Source: Arthrobacter sp. 9AX (GTDB lineage Bacteria > Actinomycetota > Actinomycetes > Actinomycetales > Micrococcaceae). Taken from it: a stretch of DNA of 64,000 nucleotides. The notes below the pieces were generated by a model. That model did no database searches. It was not told the origin of the DNA and saw only the letters and a program-made list of their open reading frames with translations. The stretch is from positions 1,671,061 to 1,735,060 of the forward strand of contig NZ_LR733293.1 in assembly GCF_902506095.1 (NCBI RefSeq), in the 5' to 3' direction. The stretch's first letter is position 1; each line of letters opens with the position of its first letter. The position numbers and the translations under genes were made by a program. Shown here piece by piece: positions 53,773 to 62,547 of this stretch.

Positions 53773-54411
53773 TTAGGGGGCGGGTTCCGGGGCTTCCACC
53801 AGTAACGCGGCCAGTGCCATGTTCTCCAGCAGCGGACGGGCGGAGCGGGCTGCCATTTTCCGCCCGTGGCTGCGCACCGAGTGCGGGGTGGAGTTGATCA
53901 GACCGAATGTGGCGTGCGCCCGCATCCGGAGCTCGGCGATATCGGTGTCCGGACGCAGCTTGGCCAGGACATCCACCCAGACCTCGACATAACTGAGCTG
54001 AAGCGCCCGGACTGCCGACTGGTCCTCTTCGGAGAGGTTGCTGAAATCCCTGTCCTGCACACGGATTACATCCGGCTTGCCCAAGGCGAAGTCCACCTGG
54101 AACTCCACCAGGCATCGCAGGGCAGAAGCGGGATCGGCGTTGCGGGCCACCACGTCACGGCCGCCGTCGAGCAGTTCCCGGCTGACGGTGACCAGAAGGT
54201 CGGCCAGGACTGCCTGCTTGCCGGGGAAATGCCGGTAGACCGCAGGCCCGCTCACCCCGGCAGCGGCCCCAAGATCCTCCAGCGAAACACGGTTGAACCC
54301 GTTCACTGCAAACAGGGACGCCGCTGCCGACAGGAGGGCCTGCCTGCGGCTCTCCTTCGCCAGGCCGCGCTGCGTGGATGGGCCGGCCTGTGTGGCGTCG
54401 GTACTGCGCAC
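53773..54411 (-). CDS. TetR-family repressor, likely for the leucine catabolic operon
   Basis: A 212-residue regulator. The TetR helix-turn-helix is at about residues 20-65 (ALLSAAASLFAVNGFNRVSL; GVSGPAVYRHFPGKQAVLAD), followed by an all-helical ligand domain. It is divergent from the acyl-CoA carboxylase operon, equivalent in position to TetR gene Rv2506 beside the M. tuberculosis acc/sco locus. Two GTTA-N8-TAAC sites lie in the shared promoter region. An acyl-CoA of the leucine pathway is the probable inducer. Confidence 0.9.
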   Translation of the reverse strand: MRSTDATQAGPSTQRGLAKESRRQALLSAAASLFAVNGFNRVSLEDLGAAAGVSGPAVYRHFPGKQAVLADLLVTVSRELLDGGRDVVARNADPASALRCLVEFQVDFALGKPDVIRVQDRDFSNLSEEDQSAVRALQLSYVEVWVDVLAKLRPDTDIAELRMRAHATFGLINSTPHSVRSHGRKMAARSARPLLENMALAALLVEAPEPAP

Positions 54412-54470
54412 ATTTCCTCCTCGTCGATCCCGCAGATCTTAGCAAGAGCGGCTATGTGTTGGACTTCACA

Positions 54471-54512
54471 GTTAATACAGACTAACCTGAATTTCAGTTA
54501 TTGAGCACTAAC
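54471..54512. promoter_or_regulatory. Two GTTA-N8-TAAC operator-like sites
   Basis: Site 1 is GTTA 54471-54474 with TAAC 54483-54486. Site 2 is GTTA 54497-54500 with TAAC 54509-54512. They are spaced 26 bp apart between the TetR gene and the carboxylase operon. The same core is found at 32991-33006. Confidence 0.7.
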
Positions 54513-54558
54513 CGAGTTACCTTCGCAGTGCTCGGATCGGAACACGAACGGACCGTCA

Positions 54559-56166
54559 ATGGAGACCCTTGCCACCCGGCTCGATGCGGCTGCCGAAACC
54601 TACGCAGCCAACCGTGACGCCCAGCGGGAGCTGGCCGAAGAGCTACGGAAAAAACTCGCCGACGCCGCCCTGGGGGGACCGGAAAAATCCCGGCAGCGCC
54701 ACGTGGCCCGCGGCAAGCTCCTGCCCCGCGAGCGGATCGACCAGCTGCTGGATGACGGCAGCCCGTTCCTGGAAATAGCCCCGCTCGCCGCTAACGGGAT
54801 GTACAACGATGAGGCTCCCGGCGCGGGCGTGATCGCCGGCATCGGCCTGGTGCACGGCCGGCATGTGCTGGTGATCTCCAACGACGCCACGGTCAAAGGC
54901 GGAACCTACTACCCGATGACCGTGAAGAAGCACTTGCGTGCCCAGGAAATCGCGCTGGAAAACCGGCTGCCGTGCATCTACCTGGTGGACTCGGGCGGGG
55001 CCTTCCTGCCCAAACAGGACGAGGTCTTCCCGGACCGGGACCACTTTGGCCGGATCTTCTACAACCAGGCCCGGCTCTCTGCGGCCAAGATTCCGCAGAT
55101 CGCCTCCGTGATGGGCTCCTGCACAGCCGGCGGCGCCTACGTTCCCGCGATGAGCGATGAAACGGTGATCGTCCGGAACCAGGGAACCATCTTCCTGGGC
55201 GGTCCGCCGCTGGTGAAGGCCGCGATCGGCGAAATCGTCAGCCCGGAAGAGCTGGGCGGCGGGGAGGTGCACTCCAGGATCTCCGGCGTTACGGACCACC
55301 TCGCCGAAAACGACGAACACGCACTCCAGATCATCCGGGACATCGTCGCCACGCTGCCCCTTCCCGCAGCGCCGGCTTGGGACGTAAGCGCCGCCGTCGA
55401 ACCGTCCGCGGACCCAGAGGGGCTCTATGGCGCTGTGCCCACGGACGTCAACGCCCCCTACGATGTCCACGAAGTCATCGCCCGGCTGGTGGACGGCAGC
55501 CGGTTCCACGAGTTCAAGAAGGAATACGGCACCACCCTGGTGGCCGGTTTTGCCCGCCTGCACGGGCACCCCGTGGGCATTGTGGCCAACAACGGCGTGT
55601 TGTTCAGTGAGTCCTCGCTCAAGGGCGCGCACTTCATCGAACTGTGCGACCAGCGCGGCATTCCGCTGCTGTTCCTGCAGAACATCTCAGGATTCATGGT
55701 GGGCAAGGACTCCGAACAGGGCGGCATCGCCAAGAACGGCGCCAAGATGGTCACGGCCGTGGCCACCGCGAGGGTGCCGAAGCTTACCGTGGTGATCGGG
55801 GGCTCCTTCGGGGCGGGCAACTACTCCATGTGCGGCCGCGCGTATTCGCCGCGGTTCCTGTGGATGTGGCCGGCGGCCCGGATCTCCGTGATGGGCGGCA
55901 ACCAGGCCTCCAGCGTGCTGGCCACCGTGAAGCGGGACCAGTACGAGGCAGCGGGCGAGGAATGGTCCGCCGAGGACGAGGAATCCTTCAAAGAGCCCAT
56001 CCGCCGGCAGTACGAGGACCAGGGCAGCCCGTACTATTCCACCGCCCGGCTGTGGGACGACGGCGTGATCGATCCAGCGGACACCCGTACCGTCCTGGGC
56101 CTCGCGCTGGACGTCGTTTCCCGCACCCCGCTGCCGGAAACCTCCTTCGGCCTCTTCAGGATGTGA
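54559..56166 (+). CDS. accD1: Acyl-CoA carboxylase carboxyltransferase subunit (methylcrotonyl-CoA type)
   Basis: A 535-residue carboxyltransferase. [35 protein letters not shown] and [25 protein letters not shown] are the blocks of methylcrotonyl-CoA carboxylase beta subunits (AccD1/LiuB). It carboxylates 3-methylcrotonyl-CoA to 3-methylglutaconyl-CoA with the biotin subunit that follows. Start ATG 54559. First gene of a seven-gene operon. Confidence 0.93.
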   Translation: METLATRLDAAAETYAANRDAQRELAEELRKKLADAALGGPEKSRQRHVARGKLLPRERIDQLLDDGSPFLEIAPLAANGMYNDEAPGAGVIAGIGLVHGRHVLVISNDATVKGGTYYPMTVKKHLRAQEIALENRLPCIYLVDSGGAFLPKQDEVFPDRDHFGRIFYNQARLSAAKIPQIASVMGSCTAGGAYVPAMSDETVIVRNQGTIFLGGPPLVKAAIGEIVSPEELGGGEVHSRISGVTDHLAENDEHALQIIRDIVATLPLPAAPAWDVSAAVEPSADPEGLYGAVPTDVNAPYDVHEVIARLVDGSRFHEFKKEYGTTLVAGFARLHGHPVGIVANNGVLFSESSLKGAHFIELCDQRGIPLLFLQNISGFMVGKDSEQGGIAKNGAKMVTAVATARVPKLTVVIGGSFGAGNYSMCGRAYSPRFLWMWPAARISVMGGNQASSVLATVKRDQYEAAGEEWSAEDEESFKEPIRRQYEDQGSPYYSTARLWDDGVIDPADTRTVLGLALDVVSRTPLPETSFGLFRM

Positions 56167-56171
56167 GCCCC

Positions 56172-58415
56172 ATGACCACGCCTTCCCTGACCACCAATGC
56201 CACAGCCCGGAAACCGGTCTTCGGAACCGTCCTGGTGGCCAACCGCGGCGAGATCGCGTGCCGGGTGATCCGTACGCTCCGCGCCCTGGGCATCCGTTCG
56301 GTCGCCGTGTACAGCGATGCCGACGCCGGCGCCCGGCACGTGCGCGAAGCTGACGCTGCCGTGCGGATCGGCCCCGCCGCGGCCGCGGAGAGCTACCTCA
56401 GGATTGATGCCGTCATTGATGCCTGCCGCAGGACCGGAGCCGAAGCGGTACACCCGGGCTACGGCTTCCTGAGCGAAAACGCCGAATTTGCCCGTGCGCT
56501 GGACGGGGCCGGCATCACCTTCATCGGACCGGGCGTGGAGGCGCTGGAGATGATGGGGGACAAGATCCGGTCCAAGAACCACGTGTCCGGGTACGGAGTC
56601 CCCGTGGTTCCCGGGATCGCGAAGCCCGGCATGACGGATGAGCAGTTGATCCAGGCCGCGGCCGCTGTAGGTTTCCCGCTGCTGATCAAACCCTCCGCGG
56701 GCGGCGGCGGCAAAGGCATGCACGTGGTGGAAGGCCCGGAGGAGCTTCCGGCCACACTGGCCACTGCAAGGAGGGTGGCGGCCAGCGCGTTCGGCGATGA
56801 CACCCTCCTCCTGGAGCGGCTGGTGTCCACACCGCGGCACATCGAAGTGCAGGTGTTGGCCGACAACCACGGCAACGTCATCCACCTGGGCGAGCGGGAA
56901 TGCTCGCTGCAGCGGCGGCACCAGAAAGTCATCGAGGAAGCCCCGTCTCCCCTGCTCGAAGCGCTGCCCGACGGCGGTGCCATCCGTGCCCGCATTGGCG
57001 AGGCCGCTTGCAACGCCGCCCGCAGCGTCAATTACAGCGGCGCCGGAACGGTGGAGTTCCTGGTCTCCGACCAGGCGCCCGGTGAGTTCTACTTCATGGA
57101 GATGAACACCCGGCTGCAGGTGGAGCACCCGGTCACGGAAATGGTCACCGGCGTGGACCTGGTGGAATGGCAGGTGCGGATTGCCGCCGGCGAGGAACTC
57201 ACCCTCCGGCAGGCCGACGTCGAACTCAACGGCCACGCGGCGGAGGCGCGCGTGTACGCCGAGATCCCCGAGAAGAACTTCCTGCCGTCCACCGGGAGAG
57301 TGCTCCTGCTGGACGAGCTCCCCGGACCACAGCAGCGGCCGGATGCCCGCGCGCGGGTAGGGGCGGCAGCGGACACGGGGACCGTCCGGGTGGATTCCTC
57401 GCTCATTGAGGGGCTGGAGCTGTCCGCCAGCTACGACCCCATGCTGAGTAAGGTCATCGCCTGGGGTGCGGACCGGGCTTCCGCCCTGGACACGCTGGAC
57501 GCGGCGCTCGCCGGCTACACGGCACTGGGCATCGACACCAACGTCGAATACCTCCGGCTGCTCATCAATGACCCCGATGTCCGCGCCGGGCACCTGGACA
57601 CCGGCCTGATCGAGCGCAAACTGGAGCATCTCGCCTTCCGCAGGCTGGGTGACGCCGAACTGGTGGCGGCAGCGCTCTTCGCCATTGCGGCGGAGGGACA
57701 AGCCGGGGAACAACAGGACGCGCCGGTACCGCCGGGACCTTGGCACACCCGCACAGGATGGCGGCTCGGCACGCCGGCACCCCGCCGGATCAGCGTGGGA
57801 ACGCCCGACGGCGGTGTTGTAACGGTCCGCGTACTGGAGTCGGCGCAGCATGGGACTGCCACCGTTGCCGTGGACGGCGGGCCCTGGCGTGAGGCCACAC
57901 TGAGGTTTCCCGGCCGCCACCACGCAGAGATCACGCTTGACGGTGGGTCCGCAACGTACTCACTGGTCAAAGGGCAGCCATTACCTGGTCCGGCAGGCCC
58001 GGAAAACCCTGTGCCCGCTGAGATCTTCCTTGGCAACGGGGGCTGGTCCTGCCGGCTGGAAGTCCTGTCGAGGGAGTCCAGGCTTGAGCGGGTGCTTGCC
58101 GCCATCCAGCGGGAGGAGGGCGATGCCGATCCGGCCGTGCGCTCGCCGATGCCTGGGACGGTGGTCTCCGTCCCGGTGAGCGACGGGGACACCGTCACCA
58201 GGGGGCAGGTGCTCGTTTCCGTGGAGGCCATGAAGATGGAGCACCAGCTGCTGGCTCCGCTGGACGGCACAGTGCATCTGGCTGCCCGCCCGGGCGGCCT
58301 GGTGAAGGCGGACCAGGTGCTGGCCACGATCCACCCGCATCCCCCCGGCAGCGACACCAACCCCACAGACACAGAACGCGCAGCCACAGACTCAACACAA
58401 GGCAAAGGAGCCTAG
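56172..58415 (+). CDS. accA1: Biotin carboxylase/BCCP subunit of the acyl-CoA carboxylase
   Basis: A 747-residue subunit. The biotin carboxylase half begins VLVANRGEIACRVIRTLRAL, with the ATP-grasp loop GGGGKGMHVV and EMNTRLQVEHPVTE. The C-terminal biotinyl domain has K688 in VEAMKMEHQ. The central part matches the BT-like region of methylcrotonyl-CoA carboxylase alpha subunits. Start ATG 56172, five bases after the accD1 stop. The C-terminal 25 residues are Thr/Asp-rich and probably disordered. Confidence 0.93.
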   Translation: MTTPSLTTNATARKPVFGTVLVANRGEIACRVIRTLRALGIRSVAVYSDADAGARHVREADAAVRIGPAAAAESYLRIDAVIDACRRTGAEAVHPGYGFLSENAEFARALDGAGITFIGPGVEALEMMGDKIRSKNHVSGYGVPVVPGIAKPGMTDEQLIQAAAAVGFPLLIKPSAGGGGKGMHVVEGPEELPATLATARRVAASAFGDDTLLLERLVSTPRHIEVQVLADNHGNVIHLGERECSLQRRHQKVIEEAPSPLLEALPDGGAIRARIGEAACNAARSVNYSGAGTVEFLVSDQAPGEFYFMEMNTRLQVEHPVTEMVTGVDLVEWQVRIAAGEELTLRQADVELNGHAAEARVYAEIPEKNFLPSTGRVLLLDELPGPQQRPDARARVGAAADTGTVRVDSSLIEGLELSASYDPMLSKVIAWGADRASALDTLDAALAGYTALGIDTNVEYLRLLINDPDVRAGHLDTGLIERKLEHLAFRRLGDAELVAAALFAIAAEGQAGEQQDAPVPPGPWHTRTGWRLGTPAPRRISVGTPDGGVVTVRVLESAQHGTATVAVDGGPWREATLRFPGRHHAEITLDGGSATYSLVKGQPLPGPAGPENPVPAEIFLGNGGWSCRLEVLSRESRLERVLAAIQREEGDADPAVRSPMPGTVVSVPVSDGDTVTRGQVLVSVEAMKMEHQLLAPLDGTVHLAARPGGLVKADQVLATIHPHPPGSDTNPTDTERAATDSTQGKGA

Positions 58416-58417
58416 CC

Positions 58418-59581
58418 ATGGCAGGTTTTGAACTCAGCGAGGAATACCAGGACCTCAGCAATACGGTCCGCGAATTCGCCGACGAAGTGGTGGCCCCGGT
58501 ATCAGCCAAGCACGACGAGGAGCACAGCTTCCCTTACGAAATCGTCAAGCAGATGGCCGAGATGGGCCTGTTCGGGCTGCCGTTCCCGGAGGAGTTCGGC
58601 GGAATGGGCGGGGACTACTTCGCGCTTGCCCTCGCCCTGGAACAGCTGGGGCGGGTGGACCAGTCGGTCGCTATCACCCTCGAAGCCGGGGTCTCCCTGG
58701 GTGCCATGCCCGTCTACCGCTTCGGCACGGACGAACAGAAGCAGGAGTGGCTGCCCATGCTGGCGTCCGGCCAGGCGCTCGCCGGTTTCGGCCTGACGGA
58801 ACCGGAGGCAGGATCGGACGCGGGCGGTACCAAAACCCACGCCCGGCGCGAAGCCGGCAACTGGGTGATCAACGGGAACAAGGAGTTCATCACTAACTCC
58901 GGCACCGACATCACCCGCCTGGTCACCGTCACCGCCGTCACCGGGCAGAAGGAACGCCCGGACGGCTCCGTCCAGAAGGAGATCTCCACCATCCTGGTCC
59001 CCACCGACACGCCCGGCTTCAAAGCCGAGAAAGCCTACAACAAGGTGGGCTGGAACGCCTCGGACACCCACCCGCTGACCCTGAAGGACGTTCGCGTTCC
59101 CGAGGCAAACCTGCTGGGGGTGGAAGGCCGCGGCTACGCCAACTTCCTGTCCATCCTGGACGAGGGTCGCATCGCCATCGCCGCACTGGCCACCGGCGCA
59201 GCCCAGGGATGCGTGGATCTCTCCGTAAAATACGCGAAGGAACGCAGCGCCTTCGGACACCGGATCGGCAAGTACCAGGCGGTCGCCTTCAAGATCGCGC
59301 GGATGGAAGCAAGAGCCCATACCGCCCGCCTGGCGTACTACGATGCGGCCTTCCGCATGCTGGCCGGCAAGCCGTTCAAGACCCAGGCGGCCATCGCTAA
59401 GATGGTCGCAGGCGAGGCGGCCATGGACAATGCGCGGGATGCCACCCAGGTATTCGGCGGCTATGGCTTCATCAACGAGTTCACCGTGGCACGCCACTAC
59501 CGCGACTCCAAGATCCTTGAAGTGGGGGAGGGCACCACGGAGGTCCAGCTGATGCTGATCGCCCGCGAACTGGGTCTGTAA
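58418..59581 (+). CDS. Acyl-CoA dehydrogenase, probably isovaleryl-CoA-specific
   Basis: A 387-residue FAD enzyme. AGFGLTEPEAGSDAGGTKT is the FAD/substrate loop, and ATQVFGGYGFINEFTVARHYRD precedes the catalytic base E371 in GEGTTEVQ. The operon (carboxylase, CoA-transferase, MaoC, CitE-like) matches the locus containing fadE19 in M. tuberculosis, so isovaleryl-CoA is the most likely substrate; 2-methylbutyryl-CoA is an alternative. ATG 58418 is two bases after the accA1 stop. Confidence 0.9.
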   Translation: MAGFELSEEYQDLSNTVREFADEVVAPVSAKHDEEHSFPYEIVKQMAEMGLFGLPFPEEFGGMGGDYFALALALEQLGRVDQSVAITLEAGVSLGAMPVYRFGTDEQKQEWLPMLASGQALAGFGLTEPEAGSDAGGTKTHARREAGNWVINGNKEFITNSGTDITRLVTVTAVTGQKERPDGSVQKEISTILVPTDTPGFKAEKAYNKVGWNASDTHPLTLKDVRVPEANLLGVEGRGYANFLSILDEGRIAIAALATGAAQGCVDLSVKYAKERSAFGHRIGKYQAVAFKIARMEARAHTARLAYYDAAFRMLAGKPFKTQAAIAKMVAGEAAMDNARDATQVFGGYGFINEFTVARHYRDSKILEVGEGTTEVQLMLIARELGL

Positions 59582-59628
59582 TCCAGTTTGTGTGAGCAGG
59601 GACTGTAGCCGGCCTGAAAGGATCACTG

Positions 59629-60396
59629 ATGATTAACAAGGTTGTTGCCACCGCCGGGGAAGCAGTGGCGGACATCCCGGACGGCGCGTCCCTGGCCGTG
59701 GGCGGTTTCGGTTTGTGTGGAATCCCGGTCACCCTCATCGATGCGCTGCACAAGGCAGGAACCTCCAGACTGGAGACAGTGAGCAACAACTGCGGCGTGG
59801 ACGACTGGGGCCTGGGCATCCTGCTCCGCGACGGCAGGATCCGCCGCACCATCAGCTCCTACGTCGGTGAGAACAAGGAGTTCGCCCGGCAGTACCTGGC
59901 CGGCGAACTCGAGGTGGTGCTCACCCCGCAGGGAACGCTGGCCGAAAAGCTCCGCGCCGGCGGCGCCGGCATCCCTGCCTTCTACACCAAGGCCGGGGTG
60001 GGCACGCAGGTGTCCGAGGGCGGGCTGCCGCAAAAGTACGACGCCGAGGGCCGGGTTGCGATCGCGTCGGCACCGCAGGAGGTGCGCTCCTTCGCCGGGG
60101 TTGACTACGTGCTGGAGGAGGCGTTGGCGCCGGACTTCGGGCTGGTCCATGCCTGGAAGGGGGACCGGCACGGAAACCTGGTCTTCCACGCCACCGCCAT
60201 GAACTTCAACCCGCTCTGTGCCATGGCCGGCCGGATCACCATCGCCGAGGTGGAGGAACTCGTGGAACCCGGCGAGCTGGACCCCGGGCACATCCATACC
60301 CCGGGCATCTTCGTCCAGCGCGTGGTGCTTGCCGCCAACGCCGAAAAACGCATCGAGAAACGGACAGTCGCCCTCAACCCGCAGGCAGGAGCTTAG
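59629..60396 (+). CDS. scoA: 3-oxoacid CoA-transferase subunit A
   Basis: A 255-residue alpha subunit. [23 protein letters not shown] is the glycine-rich coenzyme-A loop near the N-terminus, and [27 protein letters not shown] is the C-terminal signature. With scoB it moves CoA from succinyl-CoA to acetoacetate, the ketone end product of leucine breakdown, or to a similar acid such as itaconate. AGGATC precedes ATG 59629. scoB follows after two bases. Confidence 0.93.
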   Translation: MINKVVATAGEAVADIPDGASLAVGGFGLCGIPVTLIDALHKAGTSRLETVSNNCGVDDWGLGILLRDGRIRRTISSYVGENKEFARQYLAGELEVVLTPQGTLAEKLRAGGAGIPAFYTKAGVGTQVSEGGLPQKYDAEGRVAIASAPQEVRSFAGVDYVLEEALAPDFGLVHAWKGDRHGNLVFHATAMNFNPLCAMAGRITIAEVEELVEPGELDPGHIHTPGIFVQRVVLAANAEKRIEKRTVALNPQAGA

Positions 60397-60398
60397 CC

Positions 60399-61166
60399 AT
60401 GGACCCGAACAGCCCCTACGCCCCGCGGCCCGAAGGCGTCCGCCCTGAGTACCGCCGCGCCGCAGCCCAACAGCATGAGACACCCGCGGACGGGACCGGC
60501 ACCAAAGGCTGGACCCGGAATGAACTGGCCGCCCGGGTGGCGCAGGAGCTCAGCAACGGCCAGTACGTCAACCTGGGCATCGGCATGCCCACATTGATTC
60601 CCAACTACATCCCCGAAGGCGTGGAGGTGGTGCTGCACTCCGAAAACGGAATCCTCGGCGTCGGGCCTTATCCCGCGGAGGACGCCGTTGACCCGGACCT
60701 GATCAATGCCGGCAAGGAAACGGTCACGGTCAACAAGGGGGCAGCGTTTTTCGACTCCGCAGCATCCTTCGGCATGATCCGCGGCGGCCACGTGGACGTC
60801 GCCGTCCTGGGCGCCATGGAGGTGGCGGAGAACGGCGACCTCGCCAACTGGATGATCCCGGGCAAGATGGTCAAGGGCATGGGCGGCGCGATGGACCTCG
60901 TGTTCGGTGCCAAGAAGGTCATTGTGATGATGGAGCACGTTGACCGGAACGGTAACCCCAAGATCGTCAAGCAGTGCTCGCTGCCCCTCACCGGCAAGGG
61001 CTGCGTGGACCGGATCATCACGGACCTGGCAGTGATCGATGTTGTTGCCGACGACTCCGGGTCCCGGCTGGTGCTGCGGGAACTCGCGCCCAATGTTTCA
61101 GTGGAAGACGTCGCCGCCGCCACCGGCGCCGAGCTCTTCGAAGAAGACCGGGAACTGACCGTATGA
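60399..61166 (+). CDS. scoB: 3-oxoacid CoA-transferase subunit B
   Basis: A 255-residue beta subunit. The catalytic glutamate that forms the CoA thioester is E82 in [12 protein letters not shown], and [15 protein letters not shown] plus [20 protein letters not shown] are family blocks. A 35-residue N-terminal extension, Pro/Arg-rich, is longer than in many homologues; a start nearer [10 protein letters not shown] is possible. The stop overlaps the MaoC start (ATGA). Confidence 0.93.
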   Translation: MDPNSPYAPRPEGVRPEYRRAAAQQHETPADGTGTKGWTRNELAARVAQELSNGQYVNLGIGMPTLIPNYIPEGVEVVLHSENGILGVGPYPAEDAVDPDLINAGKETVTVNKGAAFFDSAASFGMIRGGHVDVAVLGAMEVAENGDLANWMIPGKMVKGMGGAMDLVFGAKKVIVMMEHVDRNGNPKIVKQCSLPLTGKGCVDRIITDLAVIDVVADDSGSRLVLRELAPNVSVEDVAAATGAELFEEDRELTV

Positions 61167-61711
61167 CCGGCGACGGGGTTTCGACGGGCTCAACCACCGG
61201 GCCGCGCGTGATCGAGCAGCGCGGCTTGTACTTTGATGAGCTGGAGGAGGGCGTGCTCTACGCCCACCGGCCCGGCCGCACCGTGACGGAGACGGACAAT
61301 GTCCTGTTCACCACCCTCACCATGAACACCCAGGCCCTGCACCTCGATGCCGCCTGGAGCGCCGGGCAGCCGTTCCGCCAGCGGCTGGTCAATTCGATGT
61401 TCACGCTCGCCACAGTGGTGGGCCAGTCCGTGTCGCAGCTGACCCAGGGCACCATCATCGCCCAGCTGGGCCTGACCGACGTGTCCTTCCCGCATCCGCT
61501 GTACCACGGCGACACGCTTTACACCGAGACGGTCATCAGCGGCAAGCGGCTCTCGGCCTCCCGGCCCGGCCAGGGCATTGTCACCATGGAGCACACAGGC
61601 CGCAACCAGGACGGCACAGTGGTGGCACTGGCCACGCGCAGCTGCCTGATGTGGACCCGGGAAGCGCACCGCCAGCAGGCTGGCGGCGAAGGGGGCACAA
61701 TACCGGTATGA
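61163..61711 (+). CDS. MaoC-family hydratase
   Basis: A 182-residue hot-dog-fold protein. [23 protein letters not shown] precedes the hydratase helix, and [16 protein letters not shown] carries the His/Asn positions expected in MaoC hydratases. In the equivalent M. tuberculosis locus (Rv2499c) the MaoC protein is thought to hydrate 3-methylglutaconyl-CoA in the R sense; I infer the same here. Coupled to both neighbours by ATGA overlaps. Confidence 0.87.
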   Translation: MTGDGVSTGSTTGPRVIEQRGLYFDELEEGVLYAHRPGRTVTETDNVLFTTLTMNTQALHLDAAWSAGQPFRQRLVNSMFTLATVVGQSVSQLTQGTIIAQLGLTDVSFPHPLYHGDTLYTETVISGKRLSASRPGQGIVTMEHTGRNQDGTVVALATRSCLMWTREAHRQQAGGEGGTIPV

Positions 61712-62547
61712 CCTTTGTGATGGGCCCCGCCCTGCTTTTTTGCCCTGCCGACCGGCCGGAGCGCTACCAGAAGGCCGCCGAGCGGGCGGACGCCGTCATC
61801 GTCGACCTTGAGGACGCCGTGGCCCCCGCGGACAAGCAACGCGCGCGCGGTGCCATCCTTGCCCAGCTCGGAGCCGCCGGCGACGTGCCCGAACTGGATC
61901 CCAGCCGGACCATCGTCCGGGTCAACCCGGCAGGCACTGAGGAGTTCGGGAAGGACCTGCACTGCCTGGCCCACACGCCGTACCGGACGGTGATGCTGGC
62001 CAAGGCCGAGAGTGCGGCACAGCTGGAGGCCCTGGCCGGGTACCAGGTGATCGCCTTGTGTGAAACGGCCAAGGGCGTCCTGAACGCGCCGGCCATCGCG
62101 GCCGCCCCGAACGTGGTGGCGCTGATGTGGGGAGCCGAGGACCTGCTGGCATCGCTGGGCGGGACGTCCAGCAGGACGGACGACGGCGGCTACCGGGCGG
62201 TGGCGCTGCACGCCCGCTCCACGGTCCTCCTGGCCGCCCGGGCCTTTGGCAAGGAGGCTGTGGACGCGGTGTACACGAATATCCCGGACCTTTCCGGGCT
62301 GGCGGCGGAAACGGCCGACGCCGTCGCGTCGGGATTCAGCTCCAAGGCCTGCATCCACCCCAGCCAGGCAGCCGTAGTGCGGGAAGCCTATGCGCCGTCC
62401 GAAGCCGAAGTCTCGGCTGCGACGGCCCTGCTGCAGGCTGCTGCGGCCGCCGGCAAGGGCGTCTTCCAGTACAACGGCCAGATGATCGACGGGCCCATCC
62501 TCAAGCATGCCGAGTCCGTCCTCCGGCGTGCGGGGGAGCGCGTCTAG
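61708..62547 (+). CDS. CitE-like CoA-ester lyase
   Basis: A 279-residue HpcH/HpaI-family lyase. ALLFCPADRPERYQKAAERAD, VIVDLEDAVAP, TIVRVNPAGTEEF, MLAKAESAAQL and CETAKGVLNAPAIAA give the barrel and metal site (Glu of CETA, Asp of GAEDLL). The M. tuberculosis counterpart Rv2498c is reported to cleave (R)-HMG-CoA and citramalyl-CoA, linking leucine and itaconate degradation; that role is inferred here from operon identity. Last gene of the operon. Its TAG stop shares CTAG with the convergent gene. Confidence 0.88.
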   Translation: MTFVMGPALLFCPADRPERYQKAAERADAVIVDLEDAVAPADKQRARGAILAQLGAAGDVPELDPSRTIVRVNPAGTEEFGKDLHCLAHTPYRTVMLAKAESAAQLEALAGYQVIALCETAKGVLNAPAIAAAPNVVALMWGAEDLLASLGGTSSRTDDGGYRAVALHARSTVLLAARAFGKEAVDAVYTNIPDLSGLAAETADAVASGFSSKACIHPSQAAVVREAYAPSEAEVSAATALLQAAAAAGKGVFQYNGQMIDGPILKHAESVLRRAGERV

